Positions 7,475-15,015 of a stretch of DNA of 23,287 nucleotides are shown piece after piece; position 1 is the first letter of the stretch, and every line of letters begins with the position of its first letter. The translations under genes and the position numbers were made by a program. The notes beneath the pieces are model-generated. The model searched no databases, was not told the origin of the DNA, and saw only the letters and a list, made by a program, of their open reading frames with translations. The DNA is taken from assembly GCA_041917855.1 (NCBI GenBank), contig JAYRWT010000079.1, positions 1 to 23,287 of the forward strand. Direction: 5' to 3'. Source of the DNA: CALBLZ01 sp041917855 (GTDB taxonomy: Bacteria > Patescibacteriota > UBA1384 > CAILIB01).

Positions 7475-8475
7475 ACAAAGTACGCATTGGAATTAATGGC
7501 TTCGGACGTATTGGACGCAATGCGTTTAAGATTGCTGCAACTCACGCCGACCTCTGTGAGGTAGTTGGCATCAATGACCTAACCGACAACAAAACCCTGG
7601 CACACCTACTCAAGCACGATACCGCCTACGGCACCTATCAGCATGACGTGCAATTTGATGATAACTCCATCACTGTTGATGGCCGTCGCATTAATGTGTA
7701 CGCAGAGAAGGACCCGTCTGCTATTCCTTGGCGAGACCTAGGCGTAGATGTGGTACTAGAGTGTACCGGTCGTTTCCTTGATAAAACTACCGCTGGTGCT
7801 CACCTTACCGCCGGTGCACGCAAAGTATTGATCTCGGCTCCTTCTAAAGGGGACGAACCTGCCCCAACCTATGTACTTGGTGTAAATCCAACCGATGGTT
7901 CTGAACCAATCATCAACAACGCTTCCTGCACTACCAACTGCATTACCCCAATTATGTCTATTTTGGAGCGTGAGTTCGGTATTGAGATGGCGATGATGAG
8001 CACGGTTCATTCCTTCACCCAAGATCAGATGCTGCAAGACGGTCCACACAAGGATCCACGTCGTGCACGTGCCGCTTCTCAGAATATTGTGCCTACGAGT
8101 ACCGGTGCAGCTATCGCTACAACAGAGAGTATTCCTGGTCTTAAAGGGAAGTTTGATGGCACCTCTTTCCGGGTTCCAACCATTGTGGTATCGCTCTCCG
8201 ACATCACCGCAGTACTAAAGCGTGAAGTAACCGTAGAAGAGCTTAACGCAGCGTTTACTCGCGCTTCAGAAGGTGAACTAAAGGGTATTATGGCTGTTAC
8301 CAACGAAGAGCTCGTTTCGAGTGACTTTAAGGGTGATCCACACTCCTGCATTATCGATCTGCCATCCACTATGGTTGTCGCCGGCCGCATGGTTAAGGTT
8401 GTGGCTTGGTACGACAATGAGTGGGGGTACAGTAACCGTTTAGTTGAGCAGGCAATTCGCCACGGTCAGAACTAA
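7471..8475 (+). CDS. gap: Glyceraldehyde-3-phosphate dehydrogenase, type I
   Basis: Glycolytic NAD-dependent phosphorylating GAPDH, 334 residues, full length. It has an N-terminal Rossmann motif INGFGRIGRNAF, D36 in GINDLTD (fits NAD preference), and the catalytic NNASCTTNC with C153. H180 lies in STVHSFTQDQ, and the C-terminus WYDNEWGYSNR is conserved. The start overlaps rpe as ATGA, and GGAGGG at 7460-7465 lies 5 bases upstream, so it can be initiated both by coupling and directly. It supplies NADH that the downstream LDH-type enzyme could reoxidise. Confidence 0.98.
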   Translation: MNKVRIGINGFGRIGRNAFKIAATHADLCEVVGINDLTDNKTLAHLLKHDTAYGTYQHDVQFDDNSITVDGRRINVYAEKDPSAIPWRDLGVDVVLECTGRFLDKTTAGAHLTAGARKVLISAPSKGDEPAPTYVLGVNPTDGSEPIINNASCTTNCITPIMSILEREFGIEMAMMSTVHSFTQDQMLQDGPHKDPRRARAASQNIVPTSTGAAIATTESIPGLKGKFDGTSFRVPTIVVSLSDITAVLKREVTVEELNAAFTRASEGELKGIMAVTNEELVSSDFKGDPHSCIIDLPSTMVVAGRMVKVVAWYDNEWGYSNRLVEQAIRHGQN

Positions 8476-8492
8476 GTCAGATAAGGAGGGGA

Positions 8493-9329
8493 ATGCTAGC
8501 GCGCAGTGAGCTAGCTGAAAAAGCTCGACACATTCGTGAAGAGATCATTCGCATGCTCCTGGCCGCTGGGTCAGGGCATGCGGCTGGTCCATTAGGTATG
8601 GCAGACATCTACGCCGTACTCTACTTTGATGTACTGAAACACAATCCCAAAAAACCTGACTGGGAGGAGCGCGATAGGCTGGTGCTCTCTTGTGGGCACA
8701 CAGCGCCCGTGCGCTATGCAGCTATGGCAGTCTCCGGCTACTTTCCTGTAGAGGAGCTAAGCACACTTAGGCAGCTCCACAGTCGCTTGCAAGGCCATCC
8801 AAGCCTCATTGATCTACCTGGACTAGAAACATCGTCTGGACCACTTGGTCAGGGTTTATCACAAGCTGTAGGTATGGCTATAGCTGCTGAGCGTCGCATT
8901 GTACTGGGATTAGGTGAGGGCTGGCATACTTTCTGCATATTGAGTGATGGAGAGCACCAAGAAGGTCAGACGTGGGAAGCAGTGCAGTTTGCCGGTGCTA
9001 CCAAGGTTAGTGGTCTAACCGCAATTATTGATCGCAACCGTATTCAGATTAGTGGTGATACTGAGTCAGTTTTGCCATTAGCAAACTTGGCTGCACTGTA
9101 TCGTGCGTATGGATGGATGGTGACTGAAGTAGATGGTAACAATCTAGATGAAGTGAGGGCTGCGCTACACAAAGCAAGGGAGGTGAGCGATGGTCCGTGC
9201 TGTATTGTCGCGCATACTATTCCAGGTAAGGGAGTCAGCTTTATGGAGCGTGATTACCGCTGGCATGGCAAAACACCCAATGCGGAAGAGGCTGCAAAAG
9301 CGCTGAAGGAACTGGAGGTAGATGTCTAA
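8493..9329 (+). CDS. tktA1: Transketolase, N-terminal (TPP-binding) subunit
   Basis: First half of a split transketolase, which moves two-carbon units between sugar phosphates using thiamine diphosphate. The 278 residues cover only the pyrophosphate-binding domain. Visible parts are AGSGHAAGPLGM, CGHTAPVRYA, SSGPLGQGLS and the TPP/Mg motif SDGEHQEG, whose consensus first G is replaced by S. The motif ends with an Asn in IIDRNRIQISG. A strong AAGGAGGGG at about 8482-8490 precedes the ATG. It overlaps the partner gene by 8 bases. Splitting is common in CPR and archaeal transketolases and is not a break: both halves are intact and in different frames. The symbol is only a label for the N half. 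Confidence 0.95.
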   Translation: MLARSELAEKARHIREEIIRMLLAAGSGHAAGPLGMADIYAVLYFDVLKHNPKKPDWEERDRLVLSCGHTAPVRYAAMAVSGYFPVEELSTLRQLHSRLQGHPSLIDLPGLETSSGPLGQGLSQAVGMAIAAERRIVLGLGEGWHTFCILSDGEHQEGQTWEAVQFAGATKVSGLTAIIDRNRIQISGDTESVLPLANLAALYRAYGWMVTEVDGNNLDEVRAALHKAREVSDGPCCIVAHTIPGKGVSFMERDYRWHGKTPNAEEAAKALKELEVDV

Positions 9330-10263
9330 CTACACATTTACCTCACCTCGCGATGGCTTTGGCCTGGCTCTACTCCAGGCTGCGCGAGCGAATAAACAGG
9401 TTGTAGGTCTCTGTGCCGATCTGCGTGAGTCGGTTAGGATGGACAAACTAGCTAAGGCCCTACCACATCAGTACCTTGAGGTTGGTGTGGCCGAGCAGAA
9501 TATGTTGGGCATTGCGGCAGGTATGGCGCTTTCTGGGTTTGTACCTGTTGCTGCTAGTTTTGCTGTGTTTAACCCAGGGCGAAACTGGGATCAGTTACGC
9601 GTTTCCATCTGCTACTCGCAGGCAAATGTTAAGGTAATTGGTGCGCACGCTGGTCTATCGGTAGGGCAAGACGGTGCTACACACCAGTCACTAGAAGATC
9701 TTGCGCTAACCCGTAGTCTTCCGAATCTGGTTGTACTTGCTCCAACCGATGCTGCCGAGACCGAACAAGCAGTTACAGCTGCGCTCCATCACAAAGGTCC
9801 GGTATACATCAGGTTCGGCCGAGAGCCAGTGGCCGATATTACCAAACCCGGCCAACCCTTTGTAATTGGCAAGGCGCATGTGCTTCGTGTCGGAGACCAG
9901 GTAAGTATTGCGGCGCATGGTGCCATGGTCTACCCGTCGCTGTTGGCGGCAGAGCAGCTTGCTAAAGAAAGCATCTCGGCGGAAGTGATTGCCGTACCGA
10001 CCATTAAGCCGCTCGATGAAGCCACCTTACTTGCGAGCATTGCCAAAACTGGTAGAGTGGTCACTGCCGAAGATCACCAAATTACTGGTGGACTTGGGAG
10101 CGCACTTGCTGAGCTAACTGCTGAGCACCAACCTGTTCCACTCGCTAGAATTGGCATGCGTGATCAGTTTGGTGAATCTGGCAAAGCCAGCGAGCTCTAC
10201 TCTTACTACAACCTAACGCCAGAGGCAATTGCCGCGGCAGCAAAACGACTAATTTTTGGATAA
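9322..10263 (+). CDS. tktA2: Transketolase, C-terminal (pyrimidine-binding) subunit
   Basis: Second half of the split transketolase, 313 residues, with the pyrimidine-binding domain and the C-terminal regulatory-like domain. The catalytic Glu that activates thiamine is in VGVAEQNMLGIAAGMA. The later HAGLSVGQDGATHQSLEDLAL and VYIRFGREP segments are typical of transketolase/DXS C-halves, and the C-terminus keeps EDHQITGGLGSA. It begins inside the last codons of the N-subunit gene (8-base overlap, GGAGG just upstream), which should secure equal amounts of the two subunits. Its stop forms TAATG with trhO. Distinguishing it from a split DXS rests on the pairing with rpe/rpiB and the motif details. 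Confidence 0.94.
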   Translation: MSNYTFTSPRDGFGLALLQAARANKQVVGLCADLRESVRMDKLAKALPHQYLEVGVAEQNMLGIAAGMALSGFVPVAASFAVFNPGRNWDQLRVSICYSQANVKVIGAHAGLSVGQDGATHQSLEDLALTRSLPNLVVLAPTDAAETEQAVTAALHHKGPVYIRFGREPVADITKPGQPFVIGKAHVLRVGDQVSIAAHGAMVYPSLLAAEQLAKESISAEVIAVPTIKPLDEATLLASIAKTGRVVTAEDHQITGGLGSALAELTAEHQPVPLARIGMRDQFGESGKASELYSYYNLTPEAIAAAAKRLIFG

Positions 10264-11144
10264 TGGCTGATTACCAGATACTCCTCTACTACAAATATAC
10301 CCAGATTGAAAACCCTCAGGAGCTAACTGAGGCACAGCGCCAACTTTGCCAGAGCTTAGGCCTAAAAGGACGTCTCATTATTGGGAGTGAAGGTATAAAC
10401 GGTACCCTAGAAGGAACTACTGAAAATACCGAGGCATATGTTACTGCCCTGGTTAGTGATCCTCGTTTTTCCGATGTACACATGAAGCGTAGCCTTGGCA
10501 CCGGTAGCTCATTCCCAAAGCTCTCGGTAAAATTTCGTAATGAAATAGTCAGTGCACACTTGGGTGAGGCAGATATAAATCCCTCACAGTTTACTGCTCC
10601 ATATATACAGGCTGAGGAACTCCATGCTTGGATTCACTCTGACAAGGAGTTCTATATTGTTGATATGCGCAATGACTATGAGCATGTGGTTGGACATTTT
10701 GCTCAGTCAATACTGCCCCCAATGGCCAACTTTCGTGATTTGCCATCAATGCTGCCAGCTCTTGAGCACCTGAAAGACAAAGTGGTGGTCACTGTGTGTA
10801 CTGGTGGTGTGCGTTGCGAGAAGGCATCGGGCTTCTTGTTAACACAAGGCTTTAAGGAGGTCTACCAACTCTATGGCGGTATTGTCACCTATATGGAACG
10901 TTATCCAAATGAAGACTTTCACGGTCAACTCTATGTTTTTGATGGTCGTATTACCATGGGCTTTAACCTAGATGATCCTACCCGTACCATTGTTGGCCGC
11001 TGTGAGCGCTGTGGCGCCCCGTCCGAGCGCTACATTAACTGCGCAAATCTAAGCTGCCATCGCCATTTTATTTGCTGCCAAGACTGTGACTCTGCTGCAG
11101 CAACAACTTTTTGCGGTAAAAACTGCTTGGCTCCTGTATACTAG
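10263..11144 (+). CDS. trhO: tRNA uridine(34) hydroxylase TrhO (UPF0176, rhodanese domain)
   Basis: Member of the YceA/UPF0176 family, shown elsewhere to hydroxylate uridine 34 of certain tRNAs, an early step toward 5-carboxymethoxy- or methoxy-uridine. It has an N-terminal acylphosphatase-like domain (about 1-100, with GSEGINGTL). A rhodanese domain (about 110-215) follows, with active loop CTGGVR (C179 to R184) and the family extension CEKASG. The C-terminal Cys-rich segment (247-288) holds nine cysteines (247, 250, 260, 265, 271, 272, 275, 284, 288), likely a metal site. Length 293 is normal. It is the only RNA-modification gene inside a sugar-phosphate operon, joined to transketolase by TAATG. 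pfkB follows after 17 bases. Confidence 0.94.
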   Translation: MADYQILLYYKYTQIENPQELTEAQRQLCQSLGLKGRLIIGSEGINGTLEGTTENTEAYVTALVSDPRFSDVHMKRSLGTGSSFPKLSVKFRNEIVSAHLGEADINPSQFTAPYIQAEELHAWIHSDKEFYIVDMRNDYEHVVGHFAQSILPPMANFRDLPSMLPALEHLKDKVVVTVCTGGVRCEKASGFLLTQGFKEVYQLYGGIVTYMERYPNEDFHGQLYVFDGRITMGFNLDDPTRTIVGRCERCGAPSERYINCANLSCHRHFICCQDCDSAAATTFCGKNCLAPVY

Positions 11145-11160
11145 GTAGGAAGTTTCCTAC
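11137..11160 (+). promoter_or_regulatory. Possible internal promoter and inverted repeat before pfkB-family gene
   Basis: TATACT (11137-11142) overlaps the end of trhO and resembles a -10 box; a suitable -35 is not evident. It is followed at once by an inverted repeat (11145-11160) with arms GTAGGA and TCCTAC and a 4-base loop, ending one base before the ATG at 11162. The arm carries the only ribosome-binding-like purines, so the hairpin could limit translation, or the palindrome could be an operator. Confidence 0.4.
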
Positions 11161-11161
11161 T

Positions 11162-12157
11162 ATGTACGACGCTATTGTTCTCGGCGACTCTTGTCAGGAT
11201 GTATTCCTGCAAATTGGCGAAGATGACGCCAAGGTTTTTTGTGAGCTAAAAAAAGATGAGTGCACTATTTCATTTAACTTTGCAGACAAAATACCGGTTA
11301 CAGCCAAGTTCGACGCTGTGGGAGGAAATGCTGCTAATGCAGCCGTTTCGCTAGCCCGCCTTGGTCTACACACAGCACTCTACACACATATAGGAAGTGA
11401 TCGTACTGGCGATCGTGTATCTGGTGAGCTACAAGAAAACGGGATTGCTCTAGAGTATGTTGTGAGGGAAGAAGGTGAGCGCACCAACTACAATACGGTG
11501 CTTAGCTACGACGGCGAGCGCACCATCTTTGCCTTCCATCATCATCGTCAGTATTTACTACCAGATCTCCAGCCAGCTAGTTGGTTGTATGTCACTTCAA
11601 TGAAAGACGGCTTTGAACACGTGATCCCAGCAATTCTTCGGTATGTCGAAGATCATGGGGTAAAGGTGGTCTATCAACCCGGTACCTTTCAATTAAAGAT
11701 GGGTCTAGAGGCTAGTCGCTCACTGCTAGCGAAAACACATATGGTCGTGATGAATAAAGAAGAAGCCGAGACTTTTTTGGGCCATGAGGGCAAGCTAGCT
11801 CATGATATACCAACCATACCAGCTCTGCTGCAGGAGTTGCGAGAACTTGGCCCAGAACTAGCAATTATTACCGATGGGGGCAGAGGTAGTTACGCAGCAG
11901 ACAGCACTGGAGCAGTGCACCTACCAGTTATTGATCACATCTTACGGGTTGACACTACCGGAGCTGGCGATGCCTACGCATCGGCAACTACCGCTGCGCT
12001 CATGCACGGCCTGCAGTTAGCAGAAGCACTGCGCTGGGGTCAGATGCAGGCTGCCTCTGTAGTGCAGCACGTGGGAGCGCAGGCGGGACTGCTGCGTCAG
12101 CATGAGCTAGAGCTTTGGCTGCGTGATCACCCAGAAATTCACACACAACCTGTATAA
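11162..12157 (+). CDS. PfkB-family carbohydrate/nucleoside kinase
   Basis: ATP-dependent kinase of the ribokinase/PfkB superfamily, 331 residues. The N-terminal substrate-side motif GGNAANAAVSLARLG spans 54-68. The C-terminal signature RVDTTGAGDAYASA has anion-hole GAG and catalytic base D270. Residues 20-48 form a lid-like insertion. The substrate (ribose, fructose 6-phosphate, adenosine or another) cannot be told from motifs. The neighbourhood (rpiB, rpe, transketolase, GAPDH) favours a sugar or sugar-phosphate substrate, and CPR bacteria often lack classical PfkA, so a phosphofructokinase-like role is possible but unproven. Its own weak promoter and hairpin precede it; the dehydrogenase follows after 21 bases. 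Confidence 0.9.
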   Translation: MYDAIVLGDSCQDVFLQIGEDDAKVFCELKKDECTISFNFADKIPVTAKFDAVGGNAANAAVSLARLGLHTALYTHIGSDRTGDRVSGELQENGIALEYVVREEGERTNYNTVLSYDGERTIFAFHHHRQYLLPDLQPASWLYVTSMKDGFEHVIPAILRYVEDHGVKVVYQPGTFQLKMGLEASRSLLAKTHMVVMNKEEAETFLGHEGKLAHDIPTIPALLQELRELGPELAIITDGGRGSYAADSTGAVHLPVIDHILRVDTTGAGDAYASATTAALMHGLQLAEALRWGQMQAASVVQHVGAQAGLLRQHELELWLRDHPEIHTQPV

Positions 12158-12166
12158 ACTTTTTAC

Positions 12167-12174
12167 AAAGGAGG
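12167..12174 (+). promoter_or_regulatory. Strong Shine-Dalgarno of the LDH-type gene
   Basis: AAAGGAGG, 4 bases before the ATG at 12179, is the best ribosome-binding site in the operon. TATAAA (12152-12157), overlapping the preceding stop, could be a -10 box, but I see no matching -35. Confidence 0.7.
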
Positions 12175-12178
12175 AACT

Positions 12179-13111
12179 ATGAAAGTGACCGTTGTTGGTG
12201 CGGGGATGGTTGGCTCAACCTTTGCCTACCGCTTACTGGTATCGGGGTTGGCAAGTGACATAGTATTGATTGATGTAAATGCTGATCGCGCCGTTGGTGA
12301 GGCAATGGATATGAGTCATGCTGCATCTGTAGAAAACCCCACCCATATTCAGCAGGGGGATTACCCAGATTCTGCCGACAGTGACTTTATAGTCATTACT
12401 GCGGGGCTGAGCAACCTAAAAGATGGTACCCGTCTTGATCTGGCGCAGAAAAATGCTGAGATTTTTAGAGACATTGTGCCAAAGCTTGTGCAATATTCAC
12501 CTAATGCTTTCTTTATTGTGGTGAGTAACCCAGCCGATGTAATGGCCTATGCAACGTATAAGTACTCTGGGCTCGATCCACGTCGGGTAATTGGCAGTGG
12601 TACGGTGCTCGATTCTGCGCGTCTTCGCTCACTGATTAGTCAAAAGATTGGTATCTCAGCCACACAGATTTCTGCTTACTCTCTTGGTGTACACGGAGAT
12701 AGTCAGGTGCCGATCTTTAGTCGTGTATCAGTACGAGGCATTGCACTAGAAAGCTTTTTGCAGCAGCGTGGCATGAGCTTTAGCGACGAAGAAAAGGCAG
12801 CTATGACCGAAAATGTTCGTACTGCGGCATACCAGATCATCGCCAAGAAGATGGCTACCTACTACGGTATTGGCTCGGCATTACTGCGCATTATTCGAGC
12901 TATTTCTCACGACGAGAATGTTATCCTCCCAGTCTCCAGTCTGGCGCGAGGTGACTACAACATTAATGATGTGTACCTAGCACTTCCTACCCTTGTGAAC
13001 AAAGATGGTGCTGGTCAGGTATTTGATCTTTCTCTAGCACAGGGTGAGTACGAAGATCTGCTAAAGAGCGCTGCCATTCTGAAAGAATACGTTCAGTCAT
13101 TACCTAACTAG
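12179..13111 (+). CDS. ldh: L-lactate/malate-type dehydrogenase, probable L-lactate dehydrogenase
   Basis: NAD-dependent 2-hydroxyacid dehydrogenase of the LDH/MDH family, 310 residues. It has Rossmann GAGMVGS (7-13), D32 for NAD, and LDSAR with D145 and R148 (equivalent to D168 and R171). GVHGDSQVP carries catalytic H172 (equivalent to H195; the canonical motif is G-E-H-G-D-S-E-x-P). The specificity loop at 77-85 reads LSNLKDGTR. With the constant offset of 23, Asn79 sits where LDHs have Gln102 and MDHs have Arg102. Lack of Arg argues against malate dehydrogenase. The probable role is reducing pyruvate to regenerate NAD for GAPDH, as in fermentative CPR bacteria, but the loop is unusual and another 2-keto acid is possible. 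Confidence 0.88.
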   Translation: MKVTVVGAGMVGSTFAYRLLVSGLASDIVLIDVNADRAVGEAMDMSHAASVENPTHIQQGDYPDSADSDFIVITAGLSNLKDGTRLDLAQKNAEIFRDIVPKLVQYSPNAFFIVVSNPADVMAYATYKYSGLDPRRVIGSGTVLDSARLRSLISQKIGISATQISAYSLGVHGDSQVPIFSRVSVRGIALESFLQQRGMSFSDEEKAAMTENVRTAAYQIIAKKMATYYGIGSALLRIIRAISHDENVILPVSSLARGDYNINDVYLALPTLVNKDGAGQVFDLSLAQGEYEDLLKSAAILKEYVQSLPN

Positions 13112-13180
13112 TATAAGCGAATAAATGGCTTACAGAGCCACTATTCTGCATTACCAACCTGAAGAAAAATGCCTAATCTG

Positions 13181-13209
13181 TTGACAGGTTACGTCAGGTT
13201 TCGTAATAC
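13181..13209 (+). promoter_or_regulatory. Consensus-like promoter of the 66-residue protein gene
   Basis: A perfect TTGACA (13181-13186) lies 17 bases from TAATAC (13204-13209). Transcription would start near 13216 and give a leader of about 45 bases with AAGGAG (13251-13256) before the ATG at 13262. It is the clearest sigma-70 type promoter in the window and lies inside the longer open frame that begins at 13169, which argues against that earlier start. Confidence 0.72.
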
Positions 13210-13261
13210 TGATCTCAAGTTTATTAGTAGTGCTCACCAACTAGGTGATAAAGGAGTTGCA

Positions 13262-13462
13262 ATGGCATACTCACAGAAGAACTCAAAGGGTCAGGAGTAT
13301 TTTCTCCACTCTAAGAAGGTAACCCTTAAGGGTGGTCGTGTGCAGACCATCTACTACTTCGCCCGCAAGGTCGATGCCTCATCCGCTCTGGACGCTGTTC
13401 CAGCTGGCATGATGGTATCGGAGAACGCTCGTACCGGTCTTCTCCTTCTTAAGAAGGCGTAA
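13262..13462 (+). CDS. Small conserved CPR-type protein of unknown function, 66 residues
   Basis: A basic 66-residue protein with the pattern AYSQKNSKGQEYFLHSKKV, TLKGGR, QTIYYFARKV, an ALDAVPAG segment and a C-terminal ENARTGLLLLKK. I recognise this arrangement as a small protein common in CPR genomes, usually left unnamed; this is from memory and not a search. The open frame extends upstream to 13169, but AAAGGAG sits 5 bases before ATG 13262, and the consensus promoter would start transcription near 13216. Both select 13262. It stands alone between its promoter and a strong terminator and appears highly expressed. The short beta-rich pattern and basic charge suggest nucleic-acid or ribosome association, which is inference only. 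Confidence 0.88.
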   Translation: MAYSQKNSKGQEYFLHSKKVTLKGGRVQTIYYFARKVDASSALDAVPAGMMVSENARTGLLLLKKA

Positions 13463-13480
13463 GTCATTTTTCACGGTGCA

Positions 13481-13508
13481 GAAAAAGCTCCCGTCTGGGA
13501 GCTTTTTC
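13481..13508 (+). terminator. Strong intrinsic terminator after the 66-residue protein gene
   Basis: Perfect 12-bp inverted repeat (arms GAAAAAGCTCCC and GGGAGCTTTTTC) with a GTCT tetraloop and a five-T run in the 3' arm. It ends 18 bases after the stop codon. It insulates the upstream metabolic region from the glycosyltransferase genes. Confidence 0.9.
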
Positions 13509-13524
13509 GTATCTGGTGAGTTCT

Positions 13525-13532
13525 GCTAGGAT
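13525..13532 (+). promoter_or_regulatory. Extended -10 promoter of the glycan/peptidase genes
   Basis: The sequence reads TGC immediately followed by TAGGAT (hexamer 13527-13532), an extended -10 form, with only a weak T-rich -35 candidate (13503-13508). It ends 10 bases before ATG 13543, so the leader would be just a few bases. This placement makes ATG 13543, not the in-frame GTG at 13516, the likely start of the sugar transferase. Confidence 0.55.
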
Positions 13533-13542
13533 AAGTATACAC

Positions 13543-15015
13543 ATGAAACGTGCAGAGATATTTTTTTCGATCTTCCTGGTGCCATTCGACTTTTTAATGC
13601 TCCTTGCTGGATTTTCTTTGGCGTATTACTTGCGCGACAGTGGTCTTGTCCTTACTCCTAACCTGAGTGGCGACCTGGCTCGGGTCGTAGATTACGGTAT
13701 TAACGGTCAAATTCTGCCCTTCGCAAATTACCTGCGCTACATTCTATACATTGCGCCAGTTATGCTGGCAATTTTTGGCCTAACCGGGCTCTATGCCATG
13801 CGTGGCAAACTGCCCTGGAGTAAGCGCATTGTACGGATTTTTATTGGTGTTTCGGTTGGGCTGTTCTTTATTCTGCTCTTGTTCTTGCTCCGCAACGACT
13901 TCTTCCTGCCACGATCCACCGTGCTCTATGCTTGGATATTCTGCACATTATTCGTGATAACCGGGCGAGTCCTAATCTGGGGATTACAAGCACTACTGCG
14001 ACGCTTTAACATTGGTGTCATACGCTTAGCTGTTGTGGGTGATTTGAGTAACCTTTCCAAGATTCTCAAAAGTCTACGCTCTACGCCCCATTCGCTCTAC
14101 CGCATAGAACAGCAGTACAAGTCGCTTGATGTAGCCGATATTATTAAGCAGCTCGATGCAGACAACCTAGATGAGTTACTGATTATTAATGAGCGCTACA
14201 ATGTAGAAGAGCTGATTCGTCTACGTAACCACTGTATAGAGCATCAGGTTGGGTTTAGTTTTGTGCCGTCGCTGTTTACTGAGCTACAGAGTAGCTTTGT
14301 GATTCGTACAGAAATGGGCTTGCCCGCTGTTGAAGTACAGCCAACACCTCTAGATGGCTGGGGGAGGGTAGTTAAACGCATCCTGGATATTATTTTAAGT
14401 ATCTTCTTTATTATTCTTTTTTCTCCGCTGTTTATTATTGTGGCTATCTGGATGAAGATCGCCGACCCTGGTCCGCTTATCTATACCAACGAACGACTTG
14501 GTAAGAATAACCAACCAATCAGGGTCTGGAAGTTCCGCTCCATGAAACTTGAATACTGTGATGGTCCTGGATACTCAGGTGCCGAACATTTTAAAAAGTA
14601 TCTAGCTGAGCATCCAGAGGCTGCTAAAGAGTGGCAAGAAATGAGTAAGCTCAAGAACGATCCACGCGTTTCTAGTGTCGGAAAGTTCCTGCGAAAAACG
14701 AGCTTAGATGAGCTGCCTCAATTCTTCAATGTATTTTTTGGCACACTGAGCATAGTAGGGCCACGACCGATTTATAAGAATGAGTTTAACGATGAAGTTG
14801 CTAAGTATGGCGAGGCCGCACGTATTCTCTTTACCGTTAAGCCGGGGTTGACCGGACTCTGGCAAGTTAGTGGAAGGAGCAGTCTAACTTTTGCCGAGCG
14901 AATCAAGTTAGATATTCACTATATTGAGAACTGGAATCCAATTTGGGACATCTGGATTATTCTTAAAACCTCTAGCGTCTTCCTGCCGTCTAAAGGAGGA
15001 AAGGATGCCTACTAA
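13543..15015 (+). CDS. Polyprenyl-phosphate sugar-phosphotransferase (WbaP/WcaJ type)
   Basis: Membrane enzyme that starts surface-glycan assembly by moving a sugar phosphate from a nucleotide sugar to undecaprenyl phosphate. From ATG 13543 it has about 490 residues. Several N-terminal transmembrane helices (about 1-145) come first, then a Rossmann-like middle domain (about 160-265). A re-entrant helix (about 280-305) leads into the bacterial sugar-transferase domain, with WKFRSM, FLRKTSLDELPQFFNV (catalytic D389-E390), SIVGPRP and KPGLTGLWQVSGRS. All core motifs are intact. The frame is open back to GTG 13516, but the promoter overlaps that stretch. Its stop forms TAATG with the GT4 gene. 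UppP (972-1790) recycles the same lipid carrier. Confidence 0.95.
   Translation: MKRAEIFFSIFLVPFDFLMLLAGFSLAYYLRDSGLVLTPNLSGDLARVVDYGINGQILPFANYLRYILYIAPVMLAIFGLTGLYAMRGKLPWSKRIVRIFIGVSVGLFFILLLFLLRNDFFLPRSTVLYAWIFCTLFVITGRVLIWGLQALLRRFNIGVIRLAVVGDLSNLSKILKSLRSTPHSLYRIEQQYKSLDVADIIKQLDADNLDELLIINERYNVEELIRLRNHCIEHQVGFSFVPSLFTELQSSFVIRTEMGLPAVEVQPTPLDGWGRVVKRILDIILSIFFIILFSPLFIIVAIWMKIADPGPLIYTNERLGKNNQPIRVWKFRSMKLEYCDGPGYSGAEHFKKYLAEHPEAAKEWQEMSKLKNDPRVSSVGKFLRKTSLDELPQFFNVFFGTLSIVGPRPIYKNEFNDEVAKYGEAARILFTVKPGLTGLWQVSGRSSLTFAERIKLDIHYIENWNPIWDIWIILKTSSVFLPSKGGKDAY

Noticed and set aside
8493..10263. Frameshifted transketolase
   Set aside because: The two halves correspond to separate, complete domains with their own start, ribosome-binding site and 8-base overlap, as in naturally split transketolases.
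13125..13145. Hairpin TGGCT/AGCCA after ldh as terminator
   Set aside because: Five-bp stem without a T-tract; too weak to call.
13169..13261. N-terminal extension of the 66-residue protein (start at 13169)
   Set aside because: The promoter TTGACA/TAATAC lies inside this stretch, and a proper Shine-Dalgarno precedes ATG 13262.
13516..13542. GTG start at 13516 for the sugar transferase
   Set aside because: It would overlap the extended -10 box and lies directly behind the terminator. ATG 13543 has the hydrophobic N-terminus expected.
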